A stretch of DNA of 27,487 bases from Candidatus Mediterraneibacter colneyensis (GTDB lineage: Bacteria; Bacillota; Clostridia; Lachnospirales; Lachnospiraceae): assembly GCA_019114745.1 (NCBI GenBank), contig DXEY01000019.1, positions 1 through 27,487 of the forward strand, in the 5' to 3' direction. Positions 16,989 to 25,599 of this stretch are shown in pieces (positions within the stretch are counted from its first letter, which is position 1; every line of letters starts with the position of its first letter). The position numbers and the translations under genes were made by a program. Below the pieces are notes generated by a model. It saw only the letters and a program-made list of their open reading frames with translations. It made no database searches and was not told the origin of the DNA.

Positions 16989-17016
16989 TTGAAAATCGAC
17001 AAAATAGTGCTATACT
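16989..17016 (+). promoter_or_regulatory. Promoter of the rel operon
   Basis: TTGAAA (16989-16994), 16-bp spacer, TATACT (17011-17016). It gives a leader of about 80 nt before the rel ATG. Confidence 0.72.
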
Positions 17017-17038
17017 ATGAATATTATAGAGTTATAGG

Positions 17039-17069
17039 GGATGCCCCGAAGTTACAGAGGCATCCTTTT
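17039..17069 (+). other. Leader hairpin with short T run before rel
   Basis: GGATGCC (17039-17045) pairs with GGCATCC (17059-17065) over a 13-nt loop and is followed by TTTT. It resembles a weak terminator or attenuator inside the rel leader. The stem is short and the T run only four bases, so regulation is uncertain. Confidence 0.35.
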
Positions 17070-17106
17070 CGTTATAAATTGGCAGATTATGCAAGGGGGT
17101 ACGAAT

Positions 17107-19407
17107 ATGGCAGGCACACTGGAATATGAACAGTTAAATAAAAACCTGGAGATCGTGGACGGTCATGCCGTAAAAGCTCCCGAAGACTATCAGGATCCGG
17201 AGCAGCTCTACCAGGCTCTGGTAGCCAGGGTCAGGAAATACCATCCCTCCACCGATATCTCGATGATCGAGAAAGCGTATAAGATCGGAAAGGAAGCTCA
17301 TAAAGACCAGATAAGGAAATCCGGCGAGCCCTATATCATCCATCCGCTCTGGGTGGGGATCATCCTCGCGGATCTTGAAATGGATAAAGAGACGATCGTA
17401 GCCGGCATGCTCCACGACGCGGTGGAAGACACGGCGATGACACTGGACGATGTTACGAGAGAGTTCGGCGAAGAGGTGGCTCTCCTTGTAGACGGCGTCA
17501 CCAAGCTGGGACAGCTCAGTTATTCCCAGGATAAACTGGAAGTACAGGCGGAGAATCTGCGAAAGATGTTCCTCGCAATGGCGAAGGATATCCGCGTGAT
17601 CATTATAAAACTGGCAGACCGCCTCCACAATATGCGTACACTGGAGTTTATGACGCCGGCAAAGCAGCAGGAGAAGGCGCGCGAGACGATGGATATCTAT
17701 GCTCCCATCGCGCAGAGGCTCGGTATCTCCAAGATCAAGACCGAGCTGGATGACCTGTCGCTGAAATACTGGAAGCCGGACGTTTACTATCAGCTTGTCA
17801 AAGACTTAAACGAGCGTAAGACGGAGCGGGAAGAGTTTGTCCAGCAGATCGTGGCGGAAGTGTCCAAACATATGCAGAACGCGCATATCAGTGCGAAAGT
17901 ATACGGGCGTGTGAAGCATTTCTTCAGTATTTACAAAAAGATGGTGAACCAGAACAAGACGCTGGATCAGGTATACGACCTGTTTGCAGTCAGGATCATC
18001 GTGGACTCGGTGAAAGACTGCTATGCAGCGCTGGGCGTGATCCACGAGATGTATACGCCGATCCCGGGGCGCTTTAAAGATTATATCGCCATGCCGAAAC
18101 CGAATATGTACCAGTCTCTCCACACGACGCTGATGGGACCTTCCGGTCAGCCGTTTGAGATCCAGATCCGTACAGAAGAGATGCATAAAACGGCAGAATA
18201 TGGTATCGCCGCCCACTGGAAATACAAAGAGGGATCGGATGCGGCAAAGAGTATGGAAGCCCAGGAGGCGAAGCTGAACTGGCTGCGCCAGATCCTGGAG
18301 TGGCAGCGGGACATGTCAGACAACCGGGAGTTTTTAAGTCTGTTAAAAGGCGACCTGGATCTGTTCGCAGAGGATGTGTACTGCTTTACGCCAAACGGCG
18401 ACGTGAAAAATCTGCCAAACGGTTCTACGCCGGTCGATTTTGCCTATGCGATCCACAGTGCGGTGGGCAATAAGATGGTCGGCGCCCGGGTGAACGGCAA
18501 GCTTGTAAATATTGATTATAAGATACAGAACGGCGACAGAATCGAGATCCTGACTTCCCAGAACTCAAAGGGCCCGAGCCGGGACTGGCTGGGGATCGTT
18601 AAGAGTACCCAGGCAAAGAACAAGATCAACCAGTGGTTCAAAAAAGAGTTCAAGGAAGAGAATATTATACGGGGCAAGGAACTGATCGTTTCTTACTGCC
18701 GCAGCAAAAATGTGAATCTTCTGGATATCCTGAAGCCAAAGTACCAGCAGATCGTACAGAAGAAATACGGCTTCCGTGACTGGGATGCTGTGCTTGCCGC
18801 GATCGGACACGGCGGACTGAAGGAAGGCCAGGTGGTGAACCGCCTGTTTGAAGAATACGAGAAAGAACATAAGAAAGAGATCACGGACGAGACGATCCTT
18901 GAGAAGATTTCTGAGGCGGGCAGCCAGAAGGTGCATATCGGGAAATCGAAGAGCGGCATCGTTGTAAAGGGAATCAATGATATGGCGGTCCGTTTTTCCA
19001 AGTGCTGCAACCCTGTGCCGGGGGATGAGATCGTCGGCTTTGTCACCAGAGGACGGGGCATGTCGATCCACCGGACGGATTGCGTCAATATGCTCCATCT
19101 CTCTGCGGCGGAGAGAGAGAGGCTGATCGATGCGGAGTGGGAAGATCCGGAGGAGACAGACGGAGGCCAGTACCTTGCGGAGCTTAAGATGTATGCGGAC
19201 GACAGGCAGGGGCTCCTGATGGATATCACGAAAGTGTTTACGGAGGAGAAGATCGATGTGAAGTCCGTAAACATCCGTACCAGCAAGAAGGGCACAGCTA
19301 CCCTGGACATGGGATTCATTGTACAGGGCAGAGACCAGCTCAACGCGGTGATCAAGAAGCTCCGCCAGGTGGAAAGTGTCATTGATATTGAAAGGACAGC
19401 GGGTTAA
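17107..19407 (+). CDS. relA: Bifunctional (p)ppGpp synthetase/hydrolase Rel
   Basis: This 766-residue stringent-response enzyme makes and degrades (p)ppGpp, sensing uncharged tRNA on ribosomes. The N-terminal HD hydrolase domain has His79, the HD pair His103-Asp104 in AGMLHDAVEDT, and Asp171 in KLADRLHNMRT, so hydrolase activity looks intact. The synthetase domain has RFKDYIAMPKPNMYQSLHTT and EIQIRTEEMHKTAEYG. A TGS domain follows (VYCFTPNGDVKNLPNGSTPV), then a zinc-finger-like region with KCCNPVPGD and a C-terminal ACT domain (about 690-766). The start is ATG 17107 after AAGGGGGT. It heads a tightly packed operon with the MBL, hemZ, hisS and aspS genes. Confidence 0.96.
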   Translation: MAGTLEYEQLNKNLEIVDGHAVKAPEDYQDPEQLYQALVARVRKYHPSTDISMIEKAYKIGKEAHKDQIRKSGEPYIIHPLWVGIILADLEMDKETIVAGMLHDAVEDTAMTLDDVTREFGEEVALLVDGVTKLGQLSYSQDKLEVQAENLRKMFLAMAKDIRVIIIKLADRLHNMRTLEFMTPAKQQEKARETMDIYAPIAQRLGISKIKTELDDLSLKYWKPDVYYQLVKDLNERKTEREEFVQQIVAEVSKHMQNAHISAKVYGRVKHFFSIYKKMVNQNKTLDQVYDLFAVRIIVDSVKDCYAALGVIHEMYTPIPGRFKDYIAMPKPNMYQSLHTTLMGPSGQPFEIQIRTEEMHKTAEYGIAAHWKYKEGSDAAKSMEAQEAKLNWLRQILEWQRDMSDNREFLSLLKGDLDLFAEDVYCFTPNGDVKNLPNGSTPVDFAYAIHSAVGNKMVGARVNGKLVNIDYKIQNGDRIEILTSQNSKGPSRDWLGIVKSTQAKNKINQWFKKEFKEENIIRGKELIVSYCRSKNVNLLDILKPKYQQIVQKKYGFRDWDAVLAAIGHGGLKEGQVVNRLFEEYEKEHKKEITDETILEKISEAGSQKVHIGKSKSGIVVKGINDMAVRFSKCCNPVPGDEIVGFVTRGRGMSIHRTDCVNMLHLSAAERERLIDAEWEDPEETDGGQYLAELKMYADDRQGLLMDITKVFTEEKIDVKSVNIRTSKKGTATLDMGFIVQGRDQLNAVIKKLRQVESVIDIERTAG

Positions 19408-19408
19408 G

Positions 19409-20032
19409 ATGAAGATAGAAAAATTTGTGCTGGGGCCGGTGGGTACCAATTGTTATATTGTGAGAAACGACGAGACAAAAGAGTGCTTTCTGGTGGACTT
19501 GGCGGCATGCCCGCCGGAGCTCATCAGCCATATCAGGGGGGCGGGGCTTTCAGTAAAAGCCGTTCTGCTCACCCACGGGCATTTCGACCATATTATGGGG
19601 CTGGACCGGTTTTCAGAAGAGTTTCCGGTGCCGGTGTATGCCTGTGAGGACGAGCGGGAGCTGCTCTCAGATCCCCGGCTCAATTCGTCCCTCTCCATGA
19701 TCGGTCAGCGCTATGCGTTTGACGGGGCGCAGTATGTAAAAGATTCCGATGTCCTCGATATCGCAGGAATGAAGATCCGGGTGGCAGCGACGCCGGGGCA
19801 CACGTCCGGCGGATGCTGTTACTATATAGAGGAAGAGGGCGTGCTGTTCAGCGGGGATACCCTTTTCCATGGTTCCATCGGACGGACGGATCTGCCTACG
19901 GGCAGCATGAGCCTGCTGGTGCGCTCTGTGCAGGAGAAGCTGTTTGTGCTCCCGGATGAGACGAAGGTATATCCGGGACACATGGAAGAGACAACGATCG
20001 GATACGAAAAGAAATATAATCCGTTCTTCTGA
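19409..20032 (+). CDS. MBL-fold metallohydrolase (glyoxalase II-like)
   Basis: A 207-residue cytoplasmic metallo-beta-lactamase-fold hydrolase. The metal ligands are visible: THGHFDH (55-61), His131 in TPGHTSGG, Asp150 in FSGDTLF and His191 in VYPGH. This is the small YcbL/glyoxalase-II-like type, commonly found between rel and hemZ or hisS in clostridia; its substrate is unproven. The ATG comes one base after the rel stop, so the two are cotranscribed. An in-frame start at 19376 would overlap rel and is less likely. Confidence 0.92.
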   Translation: MKIEKFVLGPVGTNCYIVRNDETKECFLVDLAACPPELISHIRGAGLSVKAVLLTHGHFDHIMGLDRFSEEFPVPVYACEDERELLSDPRLNSSLSMIGQRYAFDGAQYVKDSDVLDIAGMKIRVAATPGHTSGGCCYYIEEEGVLFSGDTLFHGSIGRTDLPTGSMSLLVRSVQEKLFVLPDETKVYPGHMEETTIGYEKKYNPFF

Positions 20033-20090
20033 AACGATTTTATTTACAAAAATGCCAGAGTAGATTTCGGATATTAGACAGGAAGATGTC

Positions 20091-21560
20091 ATGATCAGGA
20101 TAAGCAGTAAAAAGAACAAATATACCTACAATGTATATCATATCGTGAAAGCATTTTTTCCGAGTGAAGAGATCATACAGAAGGTAGATGAAAAGCAGGA
20201 ACCTCTCGTAATGCTGGAAATGCCGGGAGGGTCTTGCTTTTCCATTGCGCCGGATGATGTGGAGACACTCCTTGGGGAGAATGGAGAAAGAGGCGGTTAT
20301 GCCACTGAGGAAGCCTGGCAGCAGGCGGTGAAGAAAGAACTTACGAGGCAGTTGTACCAGTACCTGTCAGCCCATACGGGGCGGGAACTGGCGTGGGGGA
20401 CGCTCACCGGAGTGCGCCCGACCAAGATCGCGATGAAACGCCTGGATGCCGGCATGACCGGGGAAGAAGCCGCGGAGGATCTGCAGAAAGAATACTTTGT
20501 GACAGCCCGCAAGGCAAAACTTGCCTGCGAGGTGGCAGAGCGGGAGAAAAAGCTGCTCTCACGGCTGGACTGTGTCAACGGATTCAGCCTCTATGTGGGA
20601 ATCCCCTTCTGTCCCAGCGTATGCTCCTATTGTTCGTTCAGTTCTTCCCCGGTGGAACAGTGGAAAGACCGGATCGATGTCTATCTGGATGCGCTGATCA
20701 AAGAGATCCGCGCCCTGGGCAGTATGACAGAAGGGCGAAAGCCTGATACGGTATATATCGGCGGAGGGACGCCCACTTCGCTGGAGCCGGAACAGCTAAA
20801 GCGTCTGCTGGAGGCGATCGGAGGATCTTTCGATCTGTCCGGCGTGCTGGAATATACAGTGGAAGCGGGACGCCCGGACAGCATCACAAGAGAGAAACTC
20901 TCCGTGATCCGCAGTTTTCCGGTAACGCGCATCTCCGTGAATCCCCAGACGATGCAGCAGAGGACGCTGGACCTTGTGGGAAGACGCCATACTGCAGAAC
21001 AGACGGCGGAGGCATTCCATCTGGCGAGAGAACTGGGGTTTGACAATATCAATATGGATCTGATCGCAGGTCTCCCGGGAGAGACGGTGGAAGATATGAG
21101 GGATACCCTCCGGAAAATAGAAGAACTCGGGCCGGACAGCCTGACCGTCCATGCGCTTGCCATCAAACGGGCTGCGAAGTTCGGGCAGGAGGGTCGGACG
21201 GCAGACCTCCACGCCGAGATCTCGGGGATGGTGGAGGAAGCGTACGCGGGAGCCCGCAGGATGGGGCTTGCCCCCTACTATCTTTACCGGCAGAAAAATA
21301 TCGCCGGGAATTTTGAAAATGTGGGCTATGCAGAACTTGACAAAGCCGGAATATACAATATACTGATTATGGAAGAAAAACAGACGATCCTTGCGGCGGG
21401 AGCGGGCGCTTCCACGAAAGTGCTCCTGAGAGAACCGATCCGCAAAGAAGATGGAAAAGAAGCAAATCTGATCCGTGTGGAGAATGTAAAAAATATTGAA
21501 GAATATATCGCGCGGATCGATGAAATGATAGAGCGAAAAGGAGAATGGTTATGGCGCTGA
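20091..21560 (+). CDS. hemZ: Radical SAM coproporphyrinogen III oxidase family protein HemZ
   Basis: A 489-residue radical SAM protein. The iron-sulfur cluster motif CX3CX2C is at Cys174, Cys178 and Cys181 in IPFCPSVCSYCSF, followed by the GGGTPTSLEP glycine-rich SAM site and the SVNPQTMQQRTLDLVGRRH and GLPGET motifs. It has the N-terminal domain of about 165 residues that distinguishes HemZ from HemN/HemW. HemZ is annotated as oxygen-independent coproporphyrinogen dehydrogenase, but in clostridia without full heme synthesis the true role may be heme or radical SAM chaperone-like. The ATG at 20091 is 58 nt after the MBL gene, and the 3' end overlaps hisS by 10 nt. Confidence 0.93.
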   Translation: MIRISSKKNKYTYNVYHIVKAFFPSEEIIQKVDEKQEPLVMLEMPGGSCFSIAPDDVETLLGENGERGGYATEEAWQQAVKKELTRQLYQYLSAHTGRELAWGTLTGVRPTKIAMKRLDAGMTGEEAAEDLQKEYFVTARKAKLACEVAEREKKLLSRLDCVNGFSLYVGIPFCPSVCSYCSFSSSPVEQWKDRIDVYLDALIKEIRALGSMTEGRKPDTVYIGGGTPTSLEPEQLKRLLEAIGGSFDLSGVLEYTVEAGRPDSITREKLSVIRSFPVTRISVNPQTMQQRTLDLVGRRHTAEQTAEAFHLARELGFDNINMDLIAGLPGETVEDMRDTLRKIEELGPDSLTVHALAIKRAAKFGQEGRTADLHAEISGMVEEAYAGARRMGLAPYYLYRQKNIAGNFENVGYAELDKAGIYNILIMEEKQTILAAGAGASTKVLLREPIRKEDGKEANLIRVENVKNIEEYIARIDEMIERKGEWLWR

Positions 21561-22801
21561 AGAAGAAACCGGTCACAGGCATGAAAGATATGATGCCGTC
21601 TGAGATGGAAGTCAGAGATTATGTGATCAGCCTGATCAAAGAGACTTACAAAACATTCGGGTTCTCGTCCATTGAGACGCCCTGTGTGGAACACATTGAA
21701 AACCTGTGCAGCAAGCAGGGCGGAGACAATGAAAAACTGATCTTCAAGATCCTGAAGAGGGGCGAAAAATTAAAGATCGACGAGGCGAAGGAAGAGGCGG
21801 ATCTCGTGGACGGCGGACTGCGCTACGACCTGACCGTGCCGCTTTCCCGCTACTATGCAAATCATGCCAACGAGCTGCCGGCTCCGTTCAAGGCGCTCCA
21901 GATGGGAAATGTGTGGCGGGCAGACCGTCCGCAGAGAGGGCGTTTCCGCCAGTTCATGCAGTGCGATATCGACATCCTGGGAGAGCCGTCTAACCTGGCG
22001 GAGATCGAACTGATCCTGGCGACGACGACGCTCCTCGGAAAACTGGATTTCCGTAATTTTACGATCCGCATCAACGACAGAAGGATCTTAAAAGCGATGG
22101 CTGCCTACAGCGGTTTCAGAGAAGAGGATTACGACAGCGTCTTCATTACCCTGGATAAGATGGACAAGATCGGCCTGGACGGCGTGGCGGCAGAGCTGAA
22201 GGAGAACGGTTATGAGACGGAATCGGTTGAAAAATATCTTGCACTTTTTAAAGAGATTACGGGCGATGTTGCGGGCGTCCGCATGTGTAAGGAGAAATTA
22301 CAGGGGTATCTTGCGCCTGAGGCGGCGGATGGGCTGGAAATGATCATCACCTGCGTGGAGCAGGAGAAGGAAGCAGACTTCCGCATGAAGTTCGACCCCA
22401 CGCTCGTGCGCGGAATGTCCTACTATACCGGAACGATCTTTGAGATCTCCATGGACGAGTTCGGAGGATCTGTCGGCGGCGGCGGGCGCTATGACAGGAT
22501 GATCGGGAAATTCACCGGGCAGGATACGCCTGCGGTGGGATTCTCCATCGGATTTGAGCGTATCGTCATGCTCCTTCTTGAGCGCGGCTATCAGGTGCCG
22601 ACGAGCAGACCGAAGAAAGCATATCTGCTGGAGAAAAAGATATCCTGGGAGAAACTCCTGGAAGTGCTTGAGCAGGCAAAGGCTGAACGCGCTGCCGGGA
22701 ACCAGGTTATGATCATGAACATGAAGAAGAATAAGAAATTCCAGAAAGAACAGCTCGCAGAGCAGGGCTATACGGATATTACGGAGGTGTACAATGGCTG
22801 A
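21551..22801 (+). CDS. hisS: Histidyl-tRNA synthetase
   Basis: This 416-residue class II aminoacyl-tRNA synthetase charges tRNA-His. Visible motifs: motif 1 region FGFSSIETPCVEH, YDLTVPLSRYYA, motif 2 VWRADRPQRGRFRQF, the histidine-specific LVRGMSYYTGTIFEI and GGGGRYDRM, and motif 3 VGFSIGFERIV. The active-site Arg in LVRG and the intact GGGRYD argue for a real synthetase rather than HisZ. The C-terminal anticodon-binding part is shorter than in Bacillus or E. coli. The start is ATG 21551, 7 nt after AAAAGGAG; ATG 21545 is too close to that site. It overlaps hemZ and aspS, consistent with translational coupling. Confidence 0.94.
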   Translation: MALKKKPVTGMKDMMPSEMEVRDYVISLIKETYKTFGFSSIETPCVEHIENLCSKQGGDNEKLIFKILKRGEKLKIDEAKEEADLVDGGLRYDLTVPLSRYYANHANELPAPFKALQMGNVWRADRPQRGRFRQFMQCDIDILGEPSNLAEIELILATTTLLGKLDFRNFTIRINDRRILKAMAAYSGFREEDYDSVFITLDKMDKIGLDGVAAELKENGYETESVEKYLALFKEITGDVAGVRMCKEKLQGYLAPEAADGLEMIITCVEQEKEADFRMKFDPTLVRGMSYYTGTIFEISMDEFGGSVGGGGRYDRMIGKFTGQDTPAVGFSIGFERIVMLLLERGYQVPTSRPKKAYLLEKKISWEKLLEVLEQAKAERAAGNQVMIMNMKKNKKFQKEQLAEQGYTDITEVYNG

Positions 22802-24587
22802 ATCAATGCAGGGACTCAAAAGAACCCACAGGTGCGGGGAACTCTCAGCGGCAAATGTGGGCGAAACTGTGACCGTCATGGGATGGGTGCAGAAGAACAG
22901 AAATAAAGGCGGACTCGTGTTTATCGATGTGCGCGACCGCTCCGGTATCATCCAGGTGGTGTGCGAGGAAGGAAAGACAGACGCAGCGCTCCTGGAGAAA
23001 GCGGCGTCTCTGCGCGCAGAGTATGTGGTTGCTATTGTCGGAGAAGTGGCAAAGCGCTCCGGTGCGGTCAATGAAAAGATCGCGACCGGGGAGATCGAGC
23101 TGCTTCCGGGCGAGCTGCGCATCCTCTCTGAATCACTGACTCCGCCGTTCCAGGTGGAAGAAAATTCCAGGACAAAGGAAGAAGTGCGTCTGAAATACCG
23201 CTATCTCGACCTGCGCAGACCGGATATCCAGAGAAATCTTATGATGAAGAGCCGGGTGATGACGCTGACGCGCCAGTTTTTCGCAGAAGAGGGATTTCTG
23301 GAGATCGAGACGCCGATGCTCGGTAAGACGACGCCGGAAGGGGCGAGAGATTACCTTGTCCCGAGCCGTGTCCATCCGGGGTGCTTCTACGGGCTGCCAC
23401 AGTCTCCGCAGCTTTACAAACAGCTTCTGATGTGTTCCGGGTTCGACCGTTATATCCAGATCGCCAGATGCTTCCGCGATGAAGATCTGCGCGCCGACAG
23501 ACAGCCGGAATTTACCCAGATCGATATGGAGCTGTCTTTCGTGGATGTGGACGATGTGATCGACGTAAATGAGAGATATCTTGCGAAACTCTTTAAAGAG
23601 GTGCTGGATGTGGACGTGCAGCTTCCGATCCGGAGAATGACATGGCAGGAAGCTATGGACCGTTTCGGCTCTGACAAGCCGGATCTGCGTTTCGGCATGG
23701 AGCTGACTGATGTGACGGATGTAGTAAAAGGCTGTGGATTCGGCGTGTTCACAGGCGCCATTGAAAACGGAGGAAGCGTCCGGGGCATCAACGCTAAGGG
23801 ACAGGGCGCTATGCCGAGAAAGAAGATAGACAAGCTGACTGCGTTTGTAAAAGATTACGGCGCGAAAGGACTTGCATATATCGCCCTTCAGGAGGACGGT
23901 ACGGCGAAGTCTTCCTTTGCCAAGTTTATGAGCGAAGAGGAGATGGACGCGCTCATCAAAGCCATGGGCGGGCAGCCGGGCGACCTGCTCCTGTTTGCGG
24001 CTGACAAAAATAAAGTTGTATGGGATTCCCTCGGGGCGCTCCGTGTGGAACTCGCAAAGCAGCTTGATCTGCTTGACAAGAACGAATACCGCTTCGTGTG
24101 GATCACGGAATTTCCGCAGTTTGAGTGGAGCGATGAGCAGGGACGCTATCTTGCGATGCATCATCCGTTTACCATGCCGATGGAGGAAGATCTGCCTCTT
24201 CTGGAAAAAGGTGAGCTCGGCAGAATCCGCGCGAAGGCTTACGATATTGTACTCAATGGAAATGAGATCGGCGGCGGAAGCGTCAGGATCCACCAGAACG
24301 ACATTCAGGAGAAGATGTTCGAGGCGCTTGGCTTTACGAAAGAACAGGCGCACAGCCAGTTCGGCTTCCTGCTCGAGGCATTCAAGTACGGAGTGCCGCC
24401 GCACGCAGGGCTTGCATACGGTCTGGATCGTCTTGTCATGCTCATGGCAAAACAGGACAGCATCCGCGATGTGATCGCGTTCCCGAAGATAAAAGACGCG
24501 TCCTGCCTTATGACAGAGGCGCCTACTCCGGCAGACGAAAAGCAGCTTGAGGAGCTGGGACTGGAGATCTCCGCAGAGGAGGAATAG
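22794..24587 (+). CDS. aspS: Aspartyl-tRNA synthetase
   Basis: A 597-residue class IIb aminoacyl-tRNA synthetase of the bacterial type. It has an N-terminal OB-fold anticodon domain (about 15-105, with VMGWVQKNRNKGGLVFIDVR), catalytic motif 1 (FLEIETPMLGKTTPEGARDY), the GLPQSPQLYKQLLM flipping-loop region, motif 2 ARCFRDEDLRADRQPEF, a bacterial GAD insert (about 290-400) and motif 3 GLAYGLDRLVMLM. The ATG lies inside the hisS 3' end (8-nt overlap) after GGAGG. No T-box leader is seen before hisS or aspS, so both depend on the upstream promoter. The operon ends at a terminator 25 nt downstream. Confidence 0.96.
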   Translation: MAESMQGLKRTHRCGELSAANVGETVTVMGWVQKNRNKGGLVFIDVRDRSGIIQVVCEEGKTDAALLEKAASLRAEYVVAIVGEVAKRSGAVNEKIATGEIELLPGELRILSESLTPPFQVEENSRTKEEVRLKYRYLDLRRPDIQRNLMMKSRVMTLTRQFFAEEGFLEIETPMLGKTTPEGARDYLVPSRVHPGCFYGLPQSPQLYKQLLMCSGFDRYIQIARCFRDEDLRADRQPEFTQIDMELSFVDVDDVIDVNERYLAKLFKEVLDVDVQLPIRRMTWQEAMDRFGSDKPDLRFGMELTDVTDVVKGCGFGVFTGAIENGGSVRGINAKGQGAMPRKKIDKLTAFVKDYGAKGLAYIALQEDGTAKSSFAKFMSEEEMDALIKAMGGQPGDLLLFAADKNKVVWDSLGALRVELAKQLDLLDKNEYRFVWITEFPQFEWSDEQGRYLAMHHPFTMPMEEDLPLLEKGELGRIRAKAYDIVLNGNEIGGGSVRIHQNDIQEKMFEALGFTKEQAHSQFGFLLEAFKYGVPPHAGLAYGLDRLVMLMAKQDSIRDVIAFPKIKDASCLMTEAPTPADEKQLEELGLEISAEEE

Positions 24588-24612
24588 AAGAGGTTTCTGA
24601 ATAGAATGACAT

Positions 24613-24654
24613 AAAAAATAGGCAGCGCCTGAATATGGGTACTGCTTATTTTTT
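24613..24654. terminator. Bidirectional terminator between aspS and the DUF6054 gene
   Basis: A 17-bp imperfect stem (24613-24629 with 24638-24654, including G-U pairs) with an A run on the left arm and a T run on the right. It can end transcription from both sides of this convergent gene pair. Confidence 0.85.
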
Positions 24655-24711
24655 ATACATAATTATTAACAGAGAATATGGGGTCTCTTAATAATGCCGG
24701 TATACGGCCGG

Positions 24712-25044
24712 TCACATGGACTCTGCTGTATCGACGATGGTCTCCAGAAAAGCATCTTCCCCCAGAGTATTGATCTTTGTAAACATCGCCTGGCTGCCGC
24801 CGGAAGTGATCACAGAGAGGAAATACTCTCCATCCCGTCCTGCCAGTGTCATTGACATGCTGACCCGGTTGCCGCCGCTCCAGCTGTAGCGCTCGTACAC
24901 GCGCACGGCGCAGCGGAAATCCCCTGACACATAGTCGCTCCCATCCTCGTAAGAAGCGGATGTGCTTTTGCTCATTACCGCGTTGTGCAGCGTTTCCAGG
25001 ATGTAATCAAAATTGCCGTACAGATTCTTTTCGTATTTTGCCAT
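24712..25044 (-). CDS. DUF6054 family protein
   Basis: A 110-residue soluble protein with no signal or membrane segment. It resembles the DUF6054 group found in Firmicutes (N-terminus MAKYEKNLYGNFDYILETLH, central SGDFRCAVRVYERYSW, C-terminal INTLGEDAFLETI). Function unknown; the alternating beta pattern suggests a small alpha/beta fold. It is preceded by a GGGGG-type ribosome binding site and follows the HicB gene by 32 nt on the same strand, so the two may share a transcript. Confidence 0.75.
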   Translation of the reverse strand: MAKYEKNLYGNFDYILETLHNAVMSKSTSASYEDGSDYVSGDFRCAVRVYERYSWSGGNRVSMSMTLAGRDGEYFLSVITSGGSQAMFTKINTLGEDAFLETIVDTAESM

Positions 25045-25076
25045 ATTTTAGCAGCCCCCATTTTTTGAAGCGTGTG

Positions 25077-25355
25077 TTATTCATCCCATCCTTCATAGAA
25101 GCGGATGTTCACTGAAATGTTTCTTATGATGTCTCCATCTTTCACTTCGATATCTTCAATATCAGATACATATGGCATCACGGGCTCTTCCTCCTCAAGT
25201 TCCACTGTGATCCAGGTACGGCACGCCTCGTTTGCATTATCAATGGCATCGTCCAGCGTCTCGCCTTCCGCTTCACAGCACTCCAGATCCGGGAAAAATG
25301 CGTGGTAGCCTCCATCGTCTTTTTTACGAAAAACCGCAGGATATATAAATTTCAT
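25077..25355 (-). CDS. HicB-family antitoxin-like protein without HicA
   Basis: A 92-residue protein with the HicB partial RNase-H-like fold: MKFIYPAVFRK, then GGYHAFFPDLECCEAEGETLDDAIDNANEACRTW in two stretches (residues 16-49), and a C-terminal strand ending in RFYEGWDE. In type II HicAB modules HicB neutralises the mRNase HicA. No HicA-like gene (about 60 residues with a GSHxxF motif) lies on either side, and no C-terminal DNA-binding domain is evident. It may be an orphan antitoxin or a stand-alone family member with another role. The ATG at 25355 is 9 nt after AAAGGAG; a TTG two codons upstream is too close to that site. Confidence 0.85.
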   Translation of the reverse strand: MKFIYPAVFRKKDDGGYHAFFPDLECCEAEGETLDDAIDNANEACRTWITVELEEEEPVMPYVSDIEDIEVKDGDIIRNISVNIRFYEGWDE

Positions 25356-25390
25356 GATCAAATGCTCCTTTATGTTGAAAATTCGTTTTA

Positions 25391-25419
25391 AGTATAGTAT
25401 AACTCCGGGGAAATGACAA
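25391..25419 (-). promoter_or_regulatory. Promoter of the HicB/DUF6054 unit
   Basis: Minus-strand TTGTCA (25414-25419), exact 17-bp spacer, TATACT (25391-25396). Confidence 0.8.
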
Positions 25420-25444
25420 GGTTCTGGTATATACTGAGTTGACG

Positions 25445-25453
25445 TGATATAAT
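25445..25453 (+). promoter_or_regulatory. Extended -10 promoter of the toxin-like gene
   Basis: TGATATAAT (TATAAT at 25448-25453, with TGn before it). The -35 region is weak. The predicted start near 25460 would give an mRNA of about 175 nt ending at the terminator. Confidence 0.65.
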
Positions 25454-25465
25454 TTTTTTGTTGTC

Positions 25466-25496
25466 ATTACCCAATCCGGCAACGGAAGGGGGTGAT
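25466..25496 (+). promoter_or_regulatory. Leader hairpin that can mask the toxin ribosome binding site
   Basis: ATTACCC (25466-25472) can pair with GGGTGAT (25490-25496), seven pairs with one G-U. This overlaps the AGGGGGTG Shine-Dalgarno sequence of the small gene. A similar masking stem limits translation of fst mRNA in the enterococcal par system. Confidence 0.5.
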
Positions 25497-25499
25497 TGC

Positions 25500-25598
25500 A
25501 TGGCTGAAACTATCATTTCTTTTTTTGTCGCTGTCGTGGGTGGTGTGGCCTGCCACTACATCATCAAATGGCTAGATGGCGACAATAATGACAACTAG
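25500..25598 (+). CDS. 32-residue membrane peptide, Fst-like type I toxin candidate
   Basis: ATG 25500 follows a strong AGGGGGTG site by 6 nt. The peptide is MAETIISFFVAVVGGVACHY followed by IIKWLDGDNNDN: a single hydrophobic helix, then a WLD motif and a charged polar tail. This layout and length match Fst/Ldr-type small membrane toxins (Fst of plasmid pAD1 is 33 residues with a similar LD-plus-acidic tail). Such peptides damage the membrane and nucleoid when expressed without their antisense RNA. The repeats, convergent antisense promoter and shared terminator around it support this. It is too short for ordinary gene calling. Sequence identity to known Fst proteins appears low, so the toxin call rests mainly on architecture. 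Confidence 0.78.
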   Translation: MAETIISFFVAVVGGVACHYIIKWLDGDNNDN

Positions 25599-25599
25599 C

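Noticed and set aside
21480..21550. T-box or other leader before hisS
   Set aside because: hisS begins inside hemZ; there is no space for a leader and no T-box sequence was seen.
23133..24404. 423-codon minus-strand frame over aspS
   Set aside because: It lies wholly inside a well-supported aspartyl-tRNA synthetase gene; no motif or ribosome binding site supports it.
24588..25076. A hicA gene partnering the HicB-like protein
   Set aside because: No frame of suitable length or HicA pattern is present beside it; the neighbour is DUF6054-like.
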